Assembly: GCF_001808705.1 (NCBI RefSeq)
Contig: NZ_KV794273.1
Span: 330,722-375,642, forward strand
Reading direction: 5' to 3'
Source: Streptococcus sp. HMSC074B11
Lineage (GTDB): Bacteria > Bacillota > Bacilli > Lactobacillales > Streptococcaceae
Length of the DNA: 44,921 nt
Positions within the stretch are counted from its first letter, which is position 1; each line of letters starts with the position of its first letter. A program made the position numbers and the translations under genes. Below, one piece after another: positions 8,902-15,787 of this stretch. A model generated the notes under the pieces. That model saw only the letters and a list, made by a program, of their open reading frames with translations, was not told the origin of the DNA and searched no databases.

Positions 8902-9096
8902 TCACAGGGTTTTTATGTTCTTCTTACCTGGTCTATGTTTTAGCAGGCTATAGATCGTAACAGGGGTACTTACCAGTACAAGAACATGTCTCCAGAGTTC
9001 TGTCGAAATCATGAGTACTCTTATACAAAGAACAAGAGATAGCAATATTATTACAACTCGGGCAAATAAATCTAACAATTCGACATACTTTTTCAT
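8902..9096 (-). CDS. blpZ: Small two-TM blp immunity-region protein, BlpZ-like
   Basis: A 64-aa protein with two hydrophobic segments (about residues 9-27 and 37-51) and a basic tail (KHRPGKKNIK). The Shine-Dalgarno sequence GGAGG is 6 nt before the ATG. In pneumococcal blp maps a small hydrophobic gene, blpZ, follows the CPBP gene blpY; this gene has that place and character. The symbol is tentative and the function is unknown. Confidence 0.6.
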   Translation of the reverse strand: MKKYVELLDLFARVVIILLSLVLCIRVLMISTELWRHVLVLVSTPVTIYSLLKHRPGKKNIKTL

Positions 9097-9205
9097 CTGA
9101 TTCCTCCATCTATTGATTTCACATCTACCAGGTCAGTTCCCTAGTCACTATGATGCCAACTGATCATCCTCTACATTCCTTTGTAAATTTAACCACTGTC
9201 AACTA

Positions 9206-9808
9206 CTAGAAGAATGATAAACAATTGTAACAAATATGGACTAAGATAGGCACCGATAGATTTTGACTCTTTTTATAAGCAAAGCCCAGCACCAAACCTC
9301 CAAATAGATAATAGAAAAACGAAGGAAAATCATAAGGTGCATGCAGGAATGAGAAGAGAGAGGCAGTCAGTACAAGCCCCAACCAAGAATTTTCAAAAAC
9401 CGCACCTTGAAGGATACCTCTGAAAACAAATTCCTCCAAAATAGGCCCAAAAACTGTCACGCTTGCAATAAAGGATAAGGAAATTCCTGTACTAGTAGCC
9501 TCAAGGTGTTGATATCCAGCACCAGAAGAGACTGTAAAAAAACTATAATAACCTATATTTACCAGCACACAAATAAGAAAGCTTCCAATAAAAAGTAGAA
9601 TTTCTTTCTTCGTTAACCTTCTTAGCGAAACCATATCAAACCATTTCGCATAGGCAACACTCAGTGAAATCCAGAAAGTCTTTGCGATAATAAATAGGTA
9701 CTCGTTTTGAAAAAAATCTCCTTGATTGATGGTATAGCCTACTGTAGTAACTATTATAAAGGCTAAAAATCCAACAAACACAGCATGACATTTATTAAAA
9801 ATGGCCAT
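9206..9808 (-). CDS. blpY: CPBP-family intramembrane metalloprotease, BlpY-like
   Basis: A 200-aa multi-pass CPBP/Abi protease homologue. The motifs EEFVFRG (EExxxR), FSFLH (FxxxH) and HICYN (HxxxN) are intact, so it should be catalytically competent. The start was set at MAIFNKCHA because GAGG lies 8 nt upstream; an in-frame ATG 11 codons earlier has no ribosome site. In pneumococcus, blpY is tied to bacteriocin immunity. It lies in the same direction as the small immunity genes and the two CPBP genes bracket two small ORFs, the usual blp immunity-region layout. Confidence 0.75.
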   Translation of the reverse strand: MAIFNKCHAVFVGFLAFIIVTTVGYTINQGDFFQNEYLFIIAKTFWISLSVAYAKWFDMVSLRRLTKKEILLFIGSFLICVLVNIGYYSFFTVSSGAGYQHLEATSTGISLSFIASVTVFGPILEEFVFRGILQGAVFENSWLGLVLTASLFSFLHAPYDFPSFFYYLFGGLVLGFAYKKSQNLSVPILVHICYNCLSFF

Positions 9809-9950
9809 AAACACAACCTCTCTCCTATTTAGAATCATCAAAATAAGGATTCAAGAATTTTGCATTTTACAGATAATACTTAGCAGATATTATTTTAAAA
9901 TCATCCATCTTATTTTGATGATCTATTCCAGACCTATAAAACTTCTATGT

Positions 9951-10124
9951 TCAAGATTTAAAGTGGCTTTTTCTCCATTTTTTATTGAACTGAACGAAGA
10001 TATAAACCGAAGCAAAGTATGCTAGTGCATCCATTACATAATACCACTCATTTCCCCTAAGCGGATAAAGACAAGTTTGCATGATTACATACAAGATGAC
10101 AATCGTAATTATTTTTTTCGCCAT
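9951..10124 (-). CDS. 57-aa blp immunity-type membrane peptide
   Basis: Start MAKKIITIVILYVIM was chosen because AAAGGAG sits 8 nt before its ATG; the upstream GTG directly touches that ribosome site. Two hydrophobic segments flank a short loop with a TrpTyr pair (GNEWYY), and the tail is basic. It is clearly paralogous to the 50-aa protein at 10712-10864 (same KKI..I.ILY.IM start, PL..WY loop, AY...IYF second helix). A BlpR-type promoter begins 58 nt upstream, so it belongs to the blp regulon. It has no double-glycine leader, so it is not a bacteriocin; immunity is the likely role. Confidence 0.75.
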   Translation of the reverse strand: MAKKIITIVILYVIMQTCLYPLRGNEWYYVMDALAYFASVYIFVQFNKKWRKSHFKS

Positions 10125-10181
10125 AAGAATCACTCCTTTATTTCAGTTTAGCATTGGTATCCTTGTAACTTTTACACTTTT

Positions 10182-10248
10182 AGTATGGCACTGCTTTTTT
10201 AGGTTTTGCATCCAAATCTTAAATGGTCATCAAAAACTCTTAAATTGC
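10182..10248 (-). promoter_or_regulatory. BlpR-type promoter A (57-aa gene)
   Basis: Minus strand: repeats GCAATTTAAG (starting 10248) and ACCATTTAAG (starting 10227), exactly 21 bp apart, followed by CATACT (10182-10187) 40 bp from the start of the second repeat. No -35 box is apparent, as expected for an activator-dependent promoter. Confidence 0.85.
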
Positions 10249-10310
10249 AAGAACCCCTCTTGAAAAATCCCGTAGTCTGAAAACACTGCCTGTAAGTTCT
10301 TTTTGTGAGC

Positions 10311-10715
10311 TTACTTTTTATAATACTTCAAGCCCCAAATGAGCAGCAGCATGATGATTAAGCAGAGAACAGAAGCAATATAACCAATCAGTTGTTGATA
10401 GGATTCTGCCGCCGTTATACCTCTATACAAACCGATAATAGACATAAAACCTGTCAATCCGATGAACATGAGTTGATTGGTTCTAGGATTAACCAACTCA
10501 TCATCTTCAAACTTTCTCACTCTCATTTCTCTAGTGAGGTAAACAATCACCAAAATAGAAGCCAAGTTAACAACCACTAAAAGCAATTGAAAAACTAAGG
10601 AAAAATGCAAAAACTGACGAGAGAGAAATAAATAAGTATAGATCAGTACAGGTAACTGACCTAGGAACAATCTCGCAAGGAAGATGTTCCGTTTTTTAGC
10701 AAGAATAGTTTTCAT
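10311..10715 (-). CDS. 134-aa four-TM blp immunity-region protein
   Basis: A 134-aa membrane protein with four hydrophobic segments (about residues 17-32, 38-60, 82-97 and 108-128) and a charged loop between the second and third (REMRVRKFEDDELVNPRTNQ). I do not recognise a specific family. Its ATG overlaps the stop of the 50-aa gene (ATGA), so the two are translationally coupled and share BlpR promoter B. An immunity role is inferred from the locus. Confidence 0.75.
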   Translation of the reverse strand: MKTILAKKRNIFLARLFLGQLPVLIYTYLFLSRQFLHFSLVFQLLLVVVNLASILVIVYLTREMRVRKFEDDELVNPRTNQLMFIGLTGFMSIIGLYRGITAAESYQQLIGYIASVLCLIIMLLLIWGLKYYKK

Positions 10716-10864
10716 TTCTTTGCTCCTTTCTTTTTAATGATAGCAAAATAGATTATAACTGCAATCAGATAGGCTATTGTATAAAATAAATGATACCAAT
10801 TACTATCCCCAAGAGGAGACATGATTAGATACAAGATGAAAATGACAAGTATTTTTTTCTTCAT
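10712..10864 (-). CDS. 50-aa blp immunity-type membrane peptide
   Basis: A short gene: MKKKILVIFILYLIMSPLGD, a TrpTyr loop, then a second hydrophobic helix and the basic tail KKKGAKK. It is a paralogue of the 57-aa protein at 9951-10124. BlpR promoter B lies about 50 nt upstream, and its stop overlaps the start of the 134-aa gene by 4 nt. There is no double-glycine cleavage site, so immunity is more likely than bacteriocin function. Confidence 0.7.
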   Translation of the reverse strand: MKKKILVIFILYLIMSPLGDSNWYHLFYTIAYLIAVIIYFAIIKKKGAKK

Positions 10865-10910
10865 AAGATTTCCTCATAAATATTTGTTGAGCAAGAACCT
10901 TTACACTCTT

Positions 10911-10977
10911 AGTATAGCACTCCTTTTGACCTTAATTTCCCCAAATCATGAATGGTCATCAAAACCTCCTAAATTGT
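10911..10977 (-). promoter_or_regulatory. BlpR-type promoter B (50-aa/134-aa genes)
   Basis: Minus strand: repeats ACAATTTAGG (starting 10977) and ACCATTCATG (starting 10956), 21 bp apart, then TATACT (10911-10916) 40 bp from the second repeat. The arrangement is the same as promoters A, C and D. Confidence 0.88.
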
Positions 10978-10979
10978 AG

Positions 10980-11014
10980 AAAAAATAAAAAGCAAGCAGG
11001 GAAAACATGCTTGC
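10980..11014 (-). terminator. Terminator after the 118-aa gene
   Basis: Minus strand stem GCAAGCA/TGCTTGC (10992-10998/11008-11014) followed by TTTTTATTTTT (10980-10991). It isolates BlpR promoter B from upstream transcription. Confidence 0.85.
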
Positions 11015-11050
11015 CCTAATATATCTTAACAAATCAAAATGCACTCATCT

Positions 11051-11407
11051 TTACTTCCCTTTTTTCTGATACATTCTCATGATAGCTAGGAGGATAAAGG
11101 CTACCCAGCTCGCTAAAACTAGAAGGGTGAGGCCTGTATGTAAGATTTCAGGTGTCCTCTCTATTCGGCTGATGAGACGGACTAAGGAAACCACTGCCAT
11201 CTGAATGAGGAGCAAGGATTCTGCCCTAACCAATGATGTCTGCTGATTTTCAACTGCATGTAAAAAGGCTGGCAGCAAGACACAGGTTGAAACAATTATT
11301 ATCAGATTAGCTCCTGTACCTTCTCCTTCGTTGACTAGAGAAAACATGAGAAGATTGGATAGGATGATCAGTACAGAACAAGCTATAAAATAAGATTTCT
11401 GGTTCAT
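11051..11407 (-). CDS. 118-aa four-TM membrane protein next to blpH
   Basis: A hydrophobic protein with about four transmembrane segments (residues 7-26, 33-50, 64-80 and 92-110) and a basic C-terminus (MYQKKGK). I do not recognise the family. It occupies the place after blpH where pneumococcal loci have the pheromone and transporter genes blpC, blpB and blpA. It has its own sigma-A-type promoter, not a BlpR box, and is closed by a strong terminator. An immunity or small membrane accessory role is possible; no function can be stated. Confidence 0.7.
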   Translation of the reverse strand: MNQKSYFIACSVLIILSNLLMFSLVNEGEGTGANLIIIVSTCVLLPAFLHAVENQQTSLVRAESLLLIQMAVVSLVRLISRIERTPEILHTGLTLLVLASWVAFILLAIMRMYQKKGK

Positions 11408-11423
11408 TTATTTTTCCTCGAAT

Positions 11424-11453
11424 ATTATAAAAAGTCAGGCTGGATAAGGACAA
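11424..11453 (-). promoter_or_regulatory. Promoter of the 118-aa gene
   Basis: Minus strand TTGTCC (11448-11453), 18-nt spacer, TATAAT (11424-11429), about 17 nt before the ATG. No BlpR repeats are nearby, so this gene is probably outside the blp regulon. Confidence 0.6.
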
Positions 11454-11508
11454 ATCGTAGCAGTGTTTTTCAACCTAAAATGCCTAGGTCCTCTTGTTCA
11501 CACATTCT

Positions 11509-12858
11509 CTAATCAGAAGTTGACAGCAAATGAACCGCCAAAACCTGACGAAAGACTTGATCTTGACAGGTGGTATTGAGACTGGCATTGGGATAACTTT
11601 CCACAATCTTCATGACGGTATAGAGACCAACACCTCGGTCCTCCCCTTTAGAACTAACTCCAAAAGAGAAGATTTCAGAAACATCTATCCCCTCTTCTTT
11701 GATGGAGTTTTCAACGATAAAGGTTTCCTGTGCTCCATTTTTTATAAAGGCGATTGAGACACGAGGTTGACTGGCCTCTGCACTAGCTTCAATGGCATTG
11801 TCACAAAGGATAGACACAATAGTCAGAAAATCAAGCAGACTCATACTCTCGACTTGAATCTCCTCAGGAACTTCGACATTAAAGACAATATCCTTTTCTC
11901 TGGCTTTTAGAAATTTTCCTGCTAGGAGACTTTTAAGGGCACGATCCCGAACATTCACCAACCTACCTAGGTCATATTTATTGTCCTGCAATTTTTGGCT
12001 AGAATCCTTCAAGACGGAGTCGTAGACCTCTTTTATCTGCTCCATATCCCCCTCTTCAATGCCCAGACGTAAGCTGGTCAAGAGGTTGGCATAATCATGG
12101 CGAAAGCTCCGCACTTCCTTATAAAGCTCCTCTATATGCCGACTATAGCGTTCCATATCTCTATAGCGCAAGTCCTGCTCTTGGTTCAGTCTCTCATGGA
12201 GTTTGTCCTTCAAATAGGTATCCAATTTCTTGATAATCCCCATAAAAAAGAGCAGGTAAAACACTAGGATGAGATGGCGAACAGTCGTTGATTGGATGCT
12301 TTGTTCATATTCAAAGAAAGACAGATTTTCCATGACTAGATAGTAGGCCCCCATTATCCAGTTAATCGTAGTAAGGGACTTTTGAAAACCTTTATCGAGA
12401 ATCTCCTTTCTCAAGCTAGTGAAATCATAGTCCAACCATTTCAAAAAGGCTAGAGAAATGAAGAAATTGAAAATTATTATACATAACCCAGTAAATGAGT
12501 AGTCATTATATACTTGCCCTTGTCCCAAAAATGGAAGCACAAAATAAGAAATACCTCTATAAAAGAGATTCACCAATATCATTGGAAAGAGACCATAAAA
12601 GAAAAGGAGTTTTTTAGGAAGCCCTCTTAACAATAAGAAAGATAAGCCGATACCGTACAAGGGTTCCATAAAATAAGATAGGTAAGTATTTCCTACTATA
12701 TAGCTAATCATTACAAAAACAAAGGCCAATAGTATCTTAAAAAGAAAGGCCTTAAAAATTCTCTCAAAAGTGAGACCAATTCCATCTACCTTAAAGAATA
12801 TGACAATTTCTAGTCCCTGAGTAACAAGTGTATACAATATAATCCAAATATTATACAT
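11509..12858 (-). CDS. blpH: BlpH-type sensor histidine kinase
   Basis: A 449-aa membrane kinase of the HPK10 peptide-pheromone receptor family (AgrC/ComD/BlpH). Six or seven N-terminal transmembrane segments cover about residues 1-215, followed by a coiled-coil linker. The phospho-acceptor motif is FRHDYANLL (His near residue 253), and the GHKL ATPase has DNAIEAS (N box) and GVGLYTV (G box). It should sense a BlpC-like peptide and phosphorylate BlpR. It starts 13 nt after blpR with TTAGGAG, forming the blpS-blpR-blpH operon. It appears full-length even though no blpC gene is found in the window. Confidence 0.9.
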   Translation of the reverse strand: MYNIWIILYTLVTQGLEIVIFFKVDGIGLTFERIFKAFLFKILLAFVFVMISYIVGNTYLSYFMEPLYGIGLSFLLLRGLPKKLLFFYGLFPMILVNLFYRGISYFVLPFLGQGQVYNDYSFTGLCIIIFNFFISLAFLKWLDYDFTSLRKEILDKGFQKSLTTINWIMGAYYLVMENLSFFEYEQSIQSTTVRHLILVFYLLFFMGIIKKLDTYLKDKLHERLNQEQDLRYRDMERYSRHIEELYKEVRSFRHDYANLLTSLRLGIEEGDMEQIKEVYDSVLKDSSQKLQDNKYDLGRLVNVRDRALKSLLAGKFLKAREKDIVFNVEVPEEIQVESMSLLDFLTIVSILCDNAIEASAEASQPRVSIAFIKNGAQETFIVENSIKEEGIDVSEIFSFGVSSKGEDRGVGLYTVMKIVESYPNASLNTTCQDQVFRQVLAVHLLSTSD

Positions 12859-12871
12859 AAGTTCTCCTAAC

Positions 12872-13609
12872 TCAATGCAAGTTATTGATAGCCTCAGATA
12901 CTTCCCTGACCTTATAACGCGCTATTATACAGCTTCCACCATTGGGAAAGAAAAGGAGTTTTTCTTTCTTATCCAAACGAACTACATTAGTTGGATTAAC
13001 TAGAAAAGAGCGATGGCACTGCAAGAGACGGGGCTCCTGCTTGAGAACCTCCTCTAAACTCGCCGTAAATTCTAACCTGTCTGTCTTGGTATAGAGAATA
13101 ACACGATGGGGTCTTGGGGACGTTTCGAGATAGTAAACCTCTTTAAAGGGATACTGGAATTGGGCGAATTTTGATTTAAAGTAAAAGCAATCTTCCGCCA
13201 AACTTTTACTATCTTGACTATTGGCATAGATAAGGGCTGTCTCGATCCGAGATTCAAACTCCTCTGCCGATAAGGCCTTATCAATGTAGTCCAAAGCTGA
13301 CACTTGGTAGCGAAAAGACAGGGGCATAAACTCCGAATGAGTCGTCACAAAGACGATCAGGGCATAAGGATCCCGATCCCGAATCTTTCTAGCCACCTCT
13401 AGACCCTTCATCTCTTCATTTCGAATCTCAATGTCCAAAAAGAATAGCTGATGTGCTCCCTTCTCATGCACCTCTGCCAGCAGTTGATCTGGCTTGCCAA
13501 AGACTTCAAAAGAGCTGGGAACGATACTCTGTTTTTTCAAAAGTTTCTCAATCGTCGTTTCAATTCTGGCTTGTTGGGAAAAATCATCTTCTAAAACAAA
13601 TATTCTCAT
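12872..13609 (-). CDS. blpR: BlpR response regulator
   Basis: A 245-aa regulator with an N-terminal receiver domain (DD near residues 8-9, phospho-acceptor Asp in FFLDIEI near residue 59, Lys near 112) and a C-terminal LytTR DNA-binding domain (about 140-240, with YLETSPRPHRV and CHRSFLVN). This ComE/AgrA class binds paired direct repeats about 21 bp apart. Four such sites are visible in this window. Spacing to blpS is 4 nt and to blpH 13 nt. Shine-Dalgarno GGAG lies 9 nt before the ATG. Confidence 0.92.
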   Translation of the reverse strand: MRIFVLEDDFSQQARIETTIEKLLKKQSIVPSSFEVFGKPDQLLAEVHEKGAHQLFFLDIEIRNEEMKGLEVARKIRDRDPYALIVFVTTHSEFMPLSFRYQVSALDYIDKALSAEEFESRIETALIYANSQDSKSLAEDCFYFKSKFAQFQYPFKEVYYLETSPRPHRVILYTKTDRLEFTASLEEVLKQEPRLLQCHRSFLVNPTNVVRLDKKEKLLFFPNGGSCIIARYKVREVSEAINNLH

Positions 13610-13613
13610 CTTC

Positions 13614-13952
13614 TTATTCTCCTTGTTTCAACCATTTTTGGCGAATTTCTCTATAACGACGTCTGGAATACTGAACAGCATATTGACCTTCTTCTCCAAG
13701 AAAAAGAGTCTTTGACTGGAGTTCCATGGATTTTACTCGTTCAAGATTGACCAGACAATTTCGATGACATCTTGTTAAGGTTTCCCCATATTGTTTTTCA
13801 AGCTTGCTTAAATTTTGAAACAGATCAAAGCTAGCGTCTTCTGTAACAATCTGCACGGTATGGGCTTTACTTGGATGCGTTTGGATGTAGTAGATATCCT
13901 TTATGTTTAATTTGAAAATTTCTTTCTCTTTTTGGATAATAATATAGTTCAT
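13614..13952 (-). CDS. blpS: BlpS, LytTR-only DNA-binding protein
   Basis: A 112-aa protein consisting of one LytTR domain (IYYIQTHPSKAHTVQIV, CHRNCLVNLERV), without a receiver. In pneumococcus BlpS is co-transcribed with blpR/blpH and is thought to modulate the same promoters. Start MNYIIIQKEKE at 13952 is set by AGGAGG 8 nt upstream. A longer frame to 13997 is excluded because its start lies upstream of the BlpR-promoter -10 box. The predicted transcript start is only about 14 nt before the ATG. Confidence 0.88.
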   Translation of the reverse strand: MNYIIIQKEKEIFKLNIKDIYYIQTHPSKAHTVQIVTEDASFDLFQNLSKLEKQYGETLTRCHRNCLVNLERVKSMELQSKTLFLGEEGQYAVQYSRRRYREIRQKWLKQGE

Positions 13953-13972
13953 GGATAAAACCTCCTGAAGAG

Positions 13973-14040
13973 AGGATACCATAAGTCTAGAATCCATTTT
14001 TTGCCAAATCCTAAACGGTTATCAAAAATTCCTAAAGTGT
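13973..14040 (-). promoter_or_regulatory. BlpR-type promoter C (blpSRH)
   Basis: Minus strand: repeats ACACTTTAGG (starting 14040) and ACCGTTTAGG (starting 14019), 21 bp apart, and TATCCT (13973-13978) 41 bp from the second repeat. It implies positive autoregulation of blpS-blpR-blpH. Confidence 0.85.
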
Positions 14041-14102
14041 CGAAGTTTTTCCGAAATAACTATGATAACCTTACAACTATTTTATCATAAAATCCCGCTA
14101 TT

Positions 14103-14169
14103 ACCATTCAGGAAATTTCAATGACAATTAAAGATTTGTAGGTAAAAAAAGAGTAAAAAGTGATAGGCT
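14103..14169 (+). promoter_or_regulatory. BlpR-type promoter D (blpT)
   Basis: Plus strand: ACCATTCAGG (from 14103) and ACAATTAAAG (from 14124), 21 bp apart, then TAGGCT (14164-14169) 40 bp from the start of the second repeat. It points toward blpT. The gap between promoters C and D (14041-14102) holds nothing else recognisable. Confidence 0.8.
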
Positions 14170-14230
14170 AGGATTATAGAAAGACAAAGGCTTAAAACAA
14201 CTTTAAAACCATCACAAAGGAGGAATTCTC

Positions 14231-14560
14231 ATGACGGATACAGATCCAATCAAAACTGCCCAGGCACTGATAACTGAGTTAAACAAAGCTTACCAAGTCT
14301 GCAAACAGGCAACAGCTGACGATGTCCGTTTTCAGGAGCAACTGGACAATATCCTCCGCTTTCTCTCTAAAGCTGAGACAGTGGATAATCGATTCTTGAT
14401 TGAGCTGGAAAAATTTTACCAAACTTCCAGTCTTCTCATGGGCCTCAGTGCTCTCAATCCAGACGCTCCTACTCGCGCCGCTTGGAGAGCCTATGACCGC
14501 TTCCACTTTGACCAAGTCAAGACCAAGTTGAGTCTCTACGGACCAACCACTATCCTGTAG
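14231..14560 (+). CDS. blpT: BlpT, blp-regulon protein of unknown function
   Basis: A 109-aa soluble, probably helical protein (MTDTDPIKTAQALITELNKA) at the outer edge of the blp locus, divergent from blpS, as in pneumococcus. The Shine-Dalgarno sequence is AGGAGGA, 7 nt from the ATG, and a BlpR promoter lies upstream. No enzyme motif is visible. The biochemical function is not known to me. Confidence 0.85.
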   Translation: MTDTDPIKTAQALITELNKAYQVCKQATADDVRFQEQLDNILRFLSKAETVDNRFLIELEKFYQTSSLLMGLSALNPDAPTRAAWRAYDRFHFDQVKTKLSLYGPTTIL

Positions 14561-14563
14561 TAA

Positions 14564-14606
14564 CTAAAAAGAAGCTGAGACAGATTGAACTCAACTTCTT
14601 TTTTAG
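14564..14606 (+). terminator. Terminator after blpT
   Basis: Imperfect stem of CTAAAAAGAAG (14564-14574) with CTTCTTTTTTAG (14595-14606), plus an inner TGAG/CTCA pair. It starts 3 nt after the blpT stop and has a U-run in the plus direction. Confidence 0.8.
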
Positions 14607-14624
14607 TATCATATAAGCAATGTT

Positions 14625-14740
14625 ATACTCAATGAAAATCAAAGAGCAAACTAGGAAGCTAGCCGCAGGCTGCTCAAAGCACCGCTTTGAGGTTACAGAT
14701 GGATGCTGACGTAGTTTGAAGAGATTTTCGAACAGTATTA
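14625..14740 (-). repeat. BOX element (boxC, partial boxB, truncated boxA)
   Basis: It begins with ATACTCAATGAAAATC (boxC end) and contains a boxB-like hairpin (GCTCAAAGCACCGCTTTGAG). It ends in a shortened boxA (GCTGACGTAGTTTGAAGAG, then GATTTTCGAACAGTAT). The middle of boxA (GGCAAGGCGAC) is missing, so two parts have been joined by deletion. Its outer end overlaps the ecsB stop codon (14738-14740). Confidence 0.85.
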
Positions 14741-15787
14741 GTCCTGCATCTGACGTTTCACCTGATAAGGGAGATACAAAATTTGTAAGACCAGTCCAGC
14801 TCCAAGGAGGGCTAGAAGGGCTAGTTTTTCTTGGAGAGTAATCACACCAACTATCAGTTGAACCAATAAAACAAAACCAGTCAATCCTCGGACAACTGCC
14901 TGTAATCCCTTTTCCTTTTGCCCCTTATCTAGCGGGAAAAGTTGGGTCAAATATTGGTAGTCAAAGGCGTGATAGAGGGCCAATAACTGAAAGAGCAAGA
15001 GGTAGTTAAATAGAACCACTACTGCTGTCGCAATCCAAGACTGCTCGATAAAGATCAACGCCAGCAAAGATAGGAAGAGGAGGCGAAGACTGAGGGCAAA
15101 AAAATCTCCATTTCGCAAATAAGAACGAAGATAGAGGTTCTGCCAAATCTTGCTCGGCACCTTCTGAACTGCTTTTAGGATAACATCTAGATAAGCTCGT
15201 CTCTTGACGCTGTTTGAAATTCCCTTGACTTGGGTAAAGAGGGCAAAGAAACGGAGTAAAAACTGCTTGCGTTTACTTTCTTGGGCAATCACATAGTCCC
15301 AGTCCAGATGATTTGCACTAAAAAACTTGCCAGCTTTTTTCTGAAACAGGAAATATTTCCCGACTCCCAAAAGAAGAACATAGACCCCAAAAACTCCTAA
15401 GCCTAAGCCCATGGCTAAAAATAGAGGAGCAAAAAGAAGCAAGAAGAGAGTCTGTACACTAACCCAAGAGATGAAGGAAACTAGACTTTGCTTCTGTATG
15501 TGTTCTCTTACTTCTTCTTCAGCTACTAAGAGAAAGAGCTTATCAGGTGCTTCCACATAGGTCGCGATTCCACCCCAAAGCATGAGTAAAACAGAGACAA
15601 TTCCAATTAAACATAGGATTGGTAGGTGATTCTCAGGAAAATGCTGGAGCAGTTGACTATACTGATAGGCTAGAAAACCTACCAAGACCAGTAAAAACAA
15701 GACAAAGTGGTCATTGAGTACATAGCGCAGATAACCAAGACACTCCTTACGAAAAGCCTGCTTTCGCTTTAGAAACAAGTCTTTCAT
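14738..15787 (-). CDS. ecsB: EcsB-type ABC transporter membrane subunit
   Basis: A 349-aa membrane protein with about 6-8 hydrophobic segments, the partner of EcsA. In Bacillus and streptococci EcsAB affects protein secretion, competence and intramembrane proteolysis, and the exact substrate is unknown. Basic loop segments such as KAGKFFSANHLDWDY and VKRRAYLDVILK fit the EcsB family. The start overlaps ecsA by 4 nt (ATGA). The stop codon lies within the end of a BOX repeat, so the last residues or the stop may have been shaped by that insertion. Confidence 0.88.
   Translation of the reverse strand: MKDLFLKRKQAFRKECLGYLRYVLNDHFVLFLLVLVGFLAYQYSQLLQHFPENHLPILCLIGIVSVLLMLWGGIATYVEAPDKLFLLVAEEEVREHIQKQSLVSFISWVSVQTLFLLLFAPLFLAMGLGLGVFGVYVLLLGVGKYFLFQKKAGKFFSANHLDWDYVIAQESKRKQFLLRFFALFTQVKGISNSVKRRAYLDVILKAVQKVPSKIWQNLYLRSYLRNGDFFALSLRLLFLSLLALIFIEQSWIATAVVVLFNYLLLFQLLALYHAFDYQYLTQLFPLDKGQKEKGLQAVVRGLTGFVLLVQLIVGVITLQEKLALLALLGAGLVLQILYLPYQVKRQMQD

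Noticed and set aside
11408..11508. A blpC-like pheromone gene between blpH and the 118-aa gene
   Set aside because: Only about 100 nt, filled with a promoter; no ATG frame with a double-glycine leader on either strand.
13953..13997. Upstream extension of blpS by 15 codons
   Set aside because: The extension overlaps the BlpR promoter -10 region and has no ribosome site; AGGAGG is placed for the ATG at 13952.
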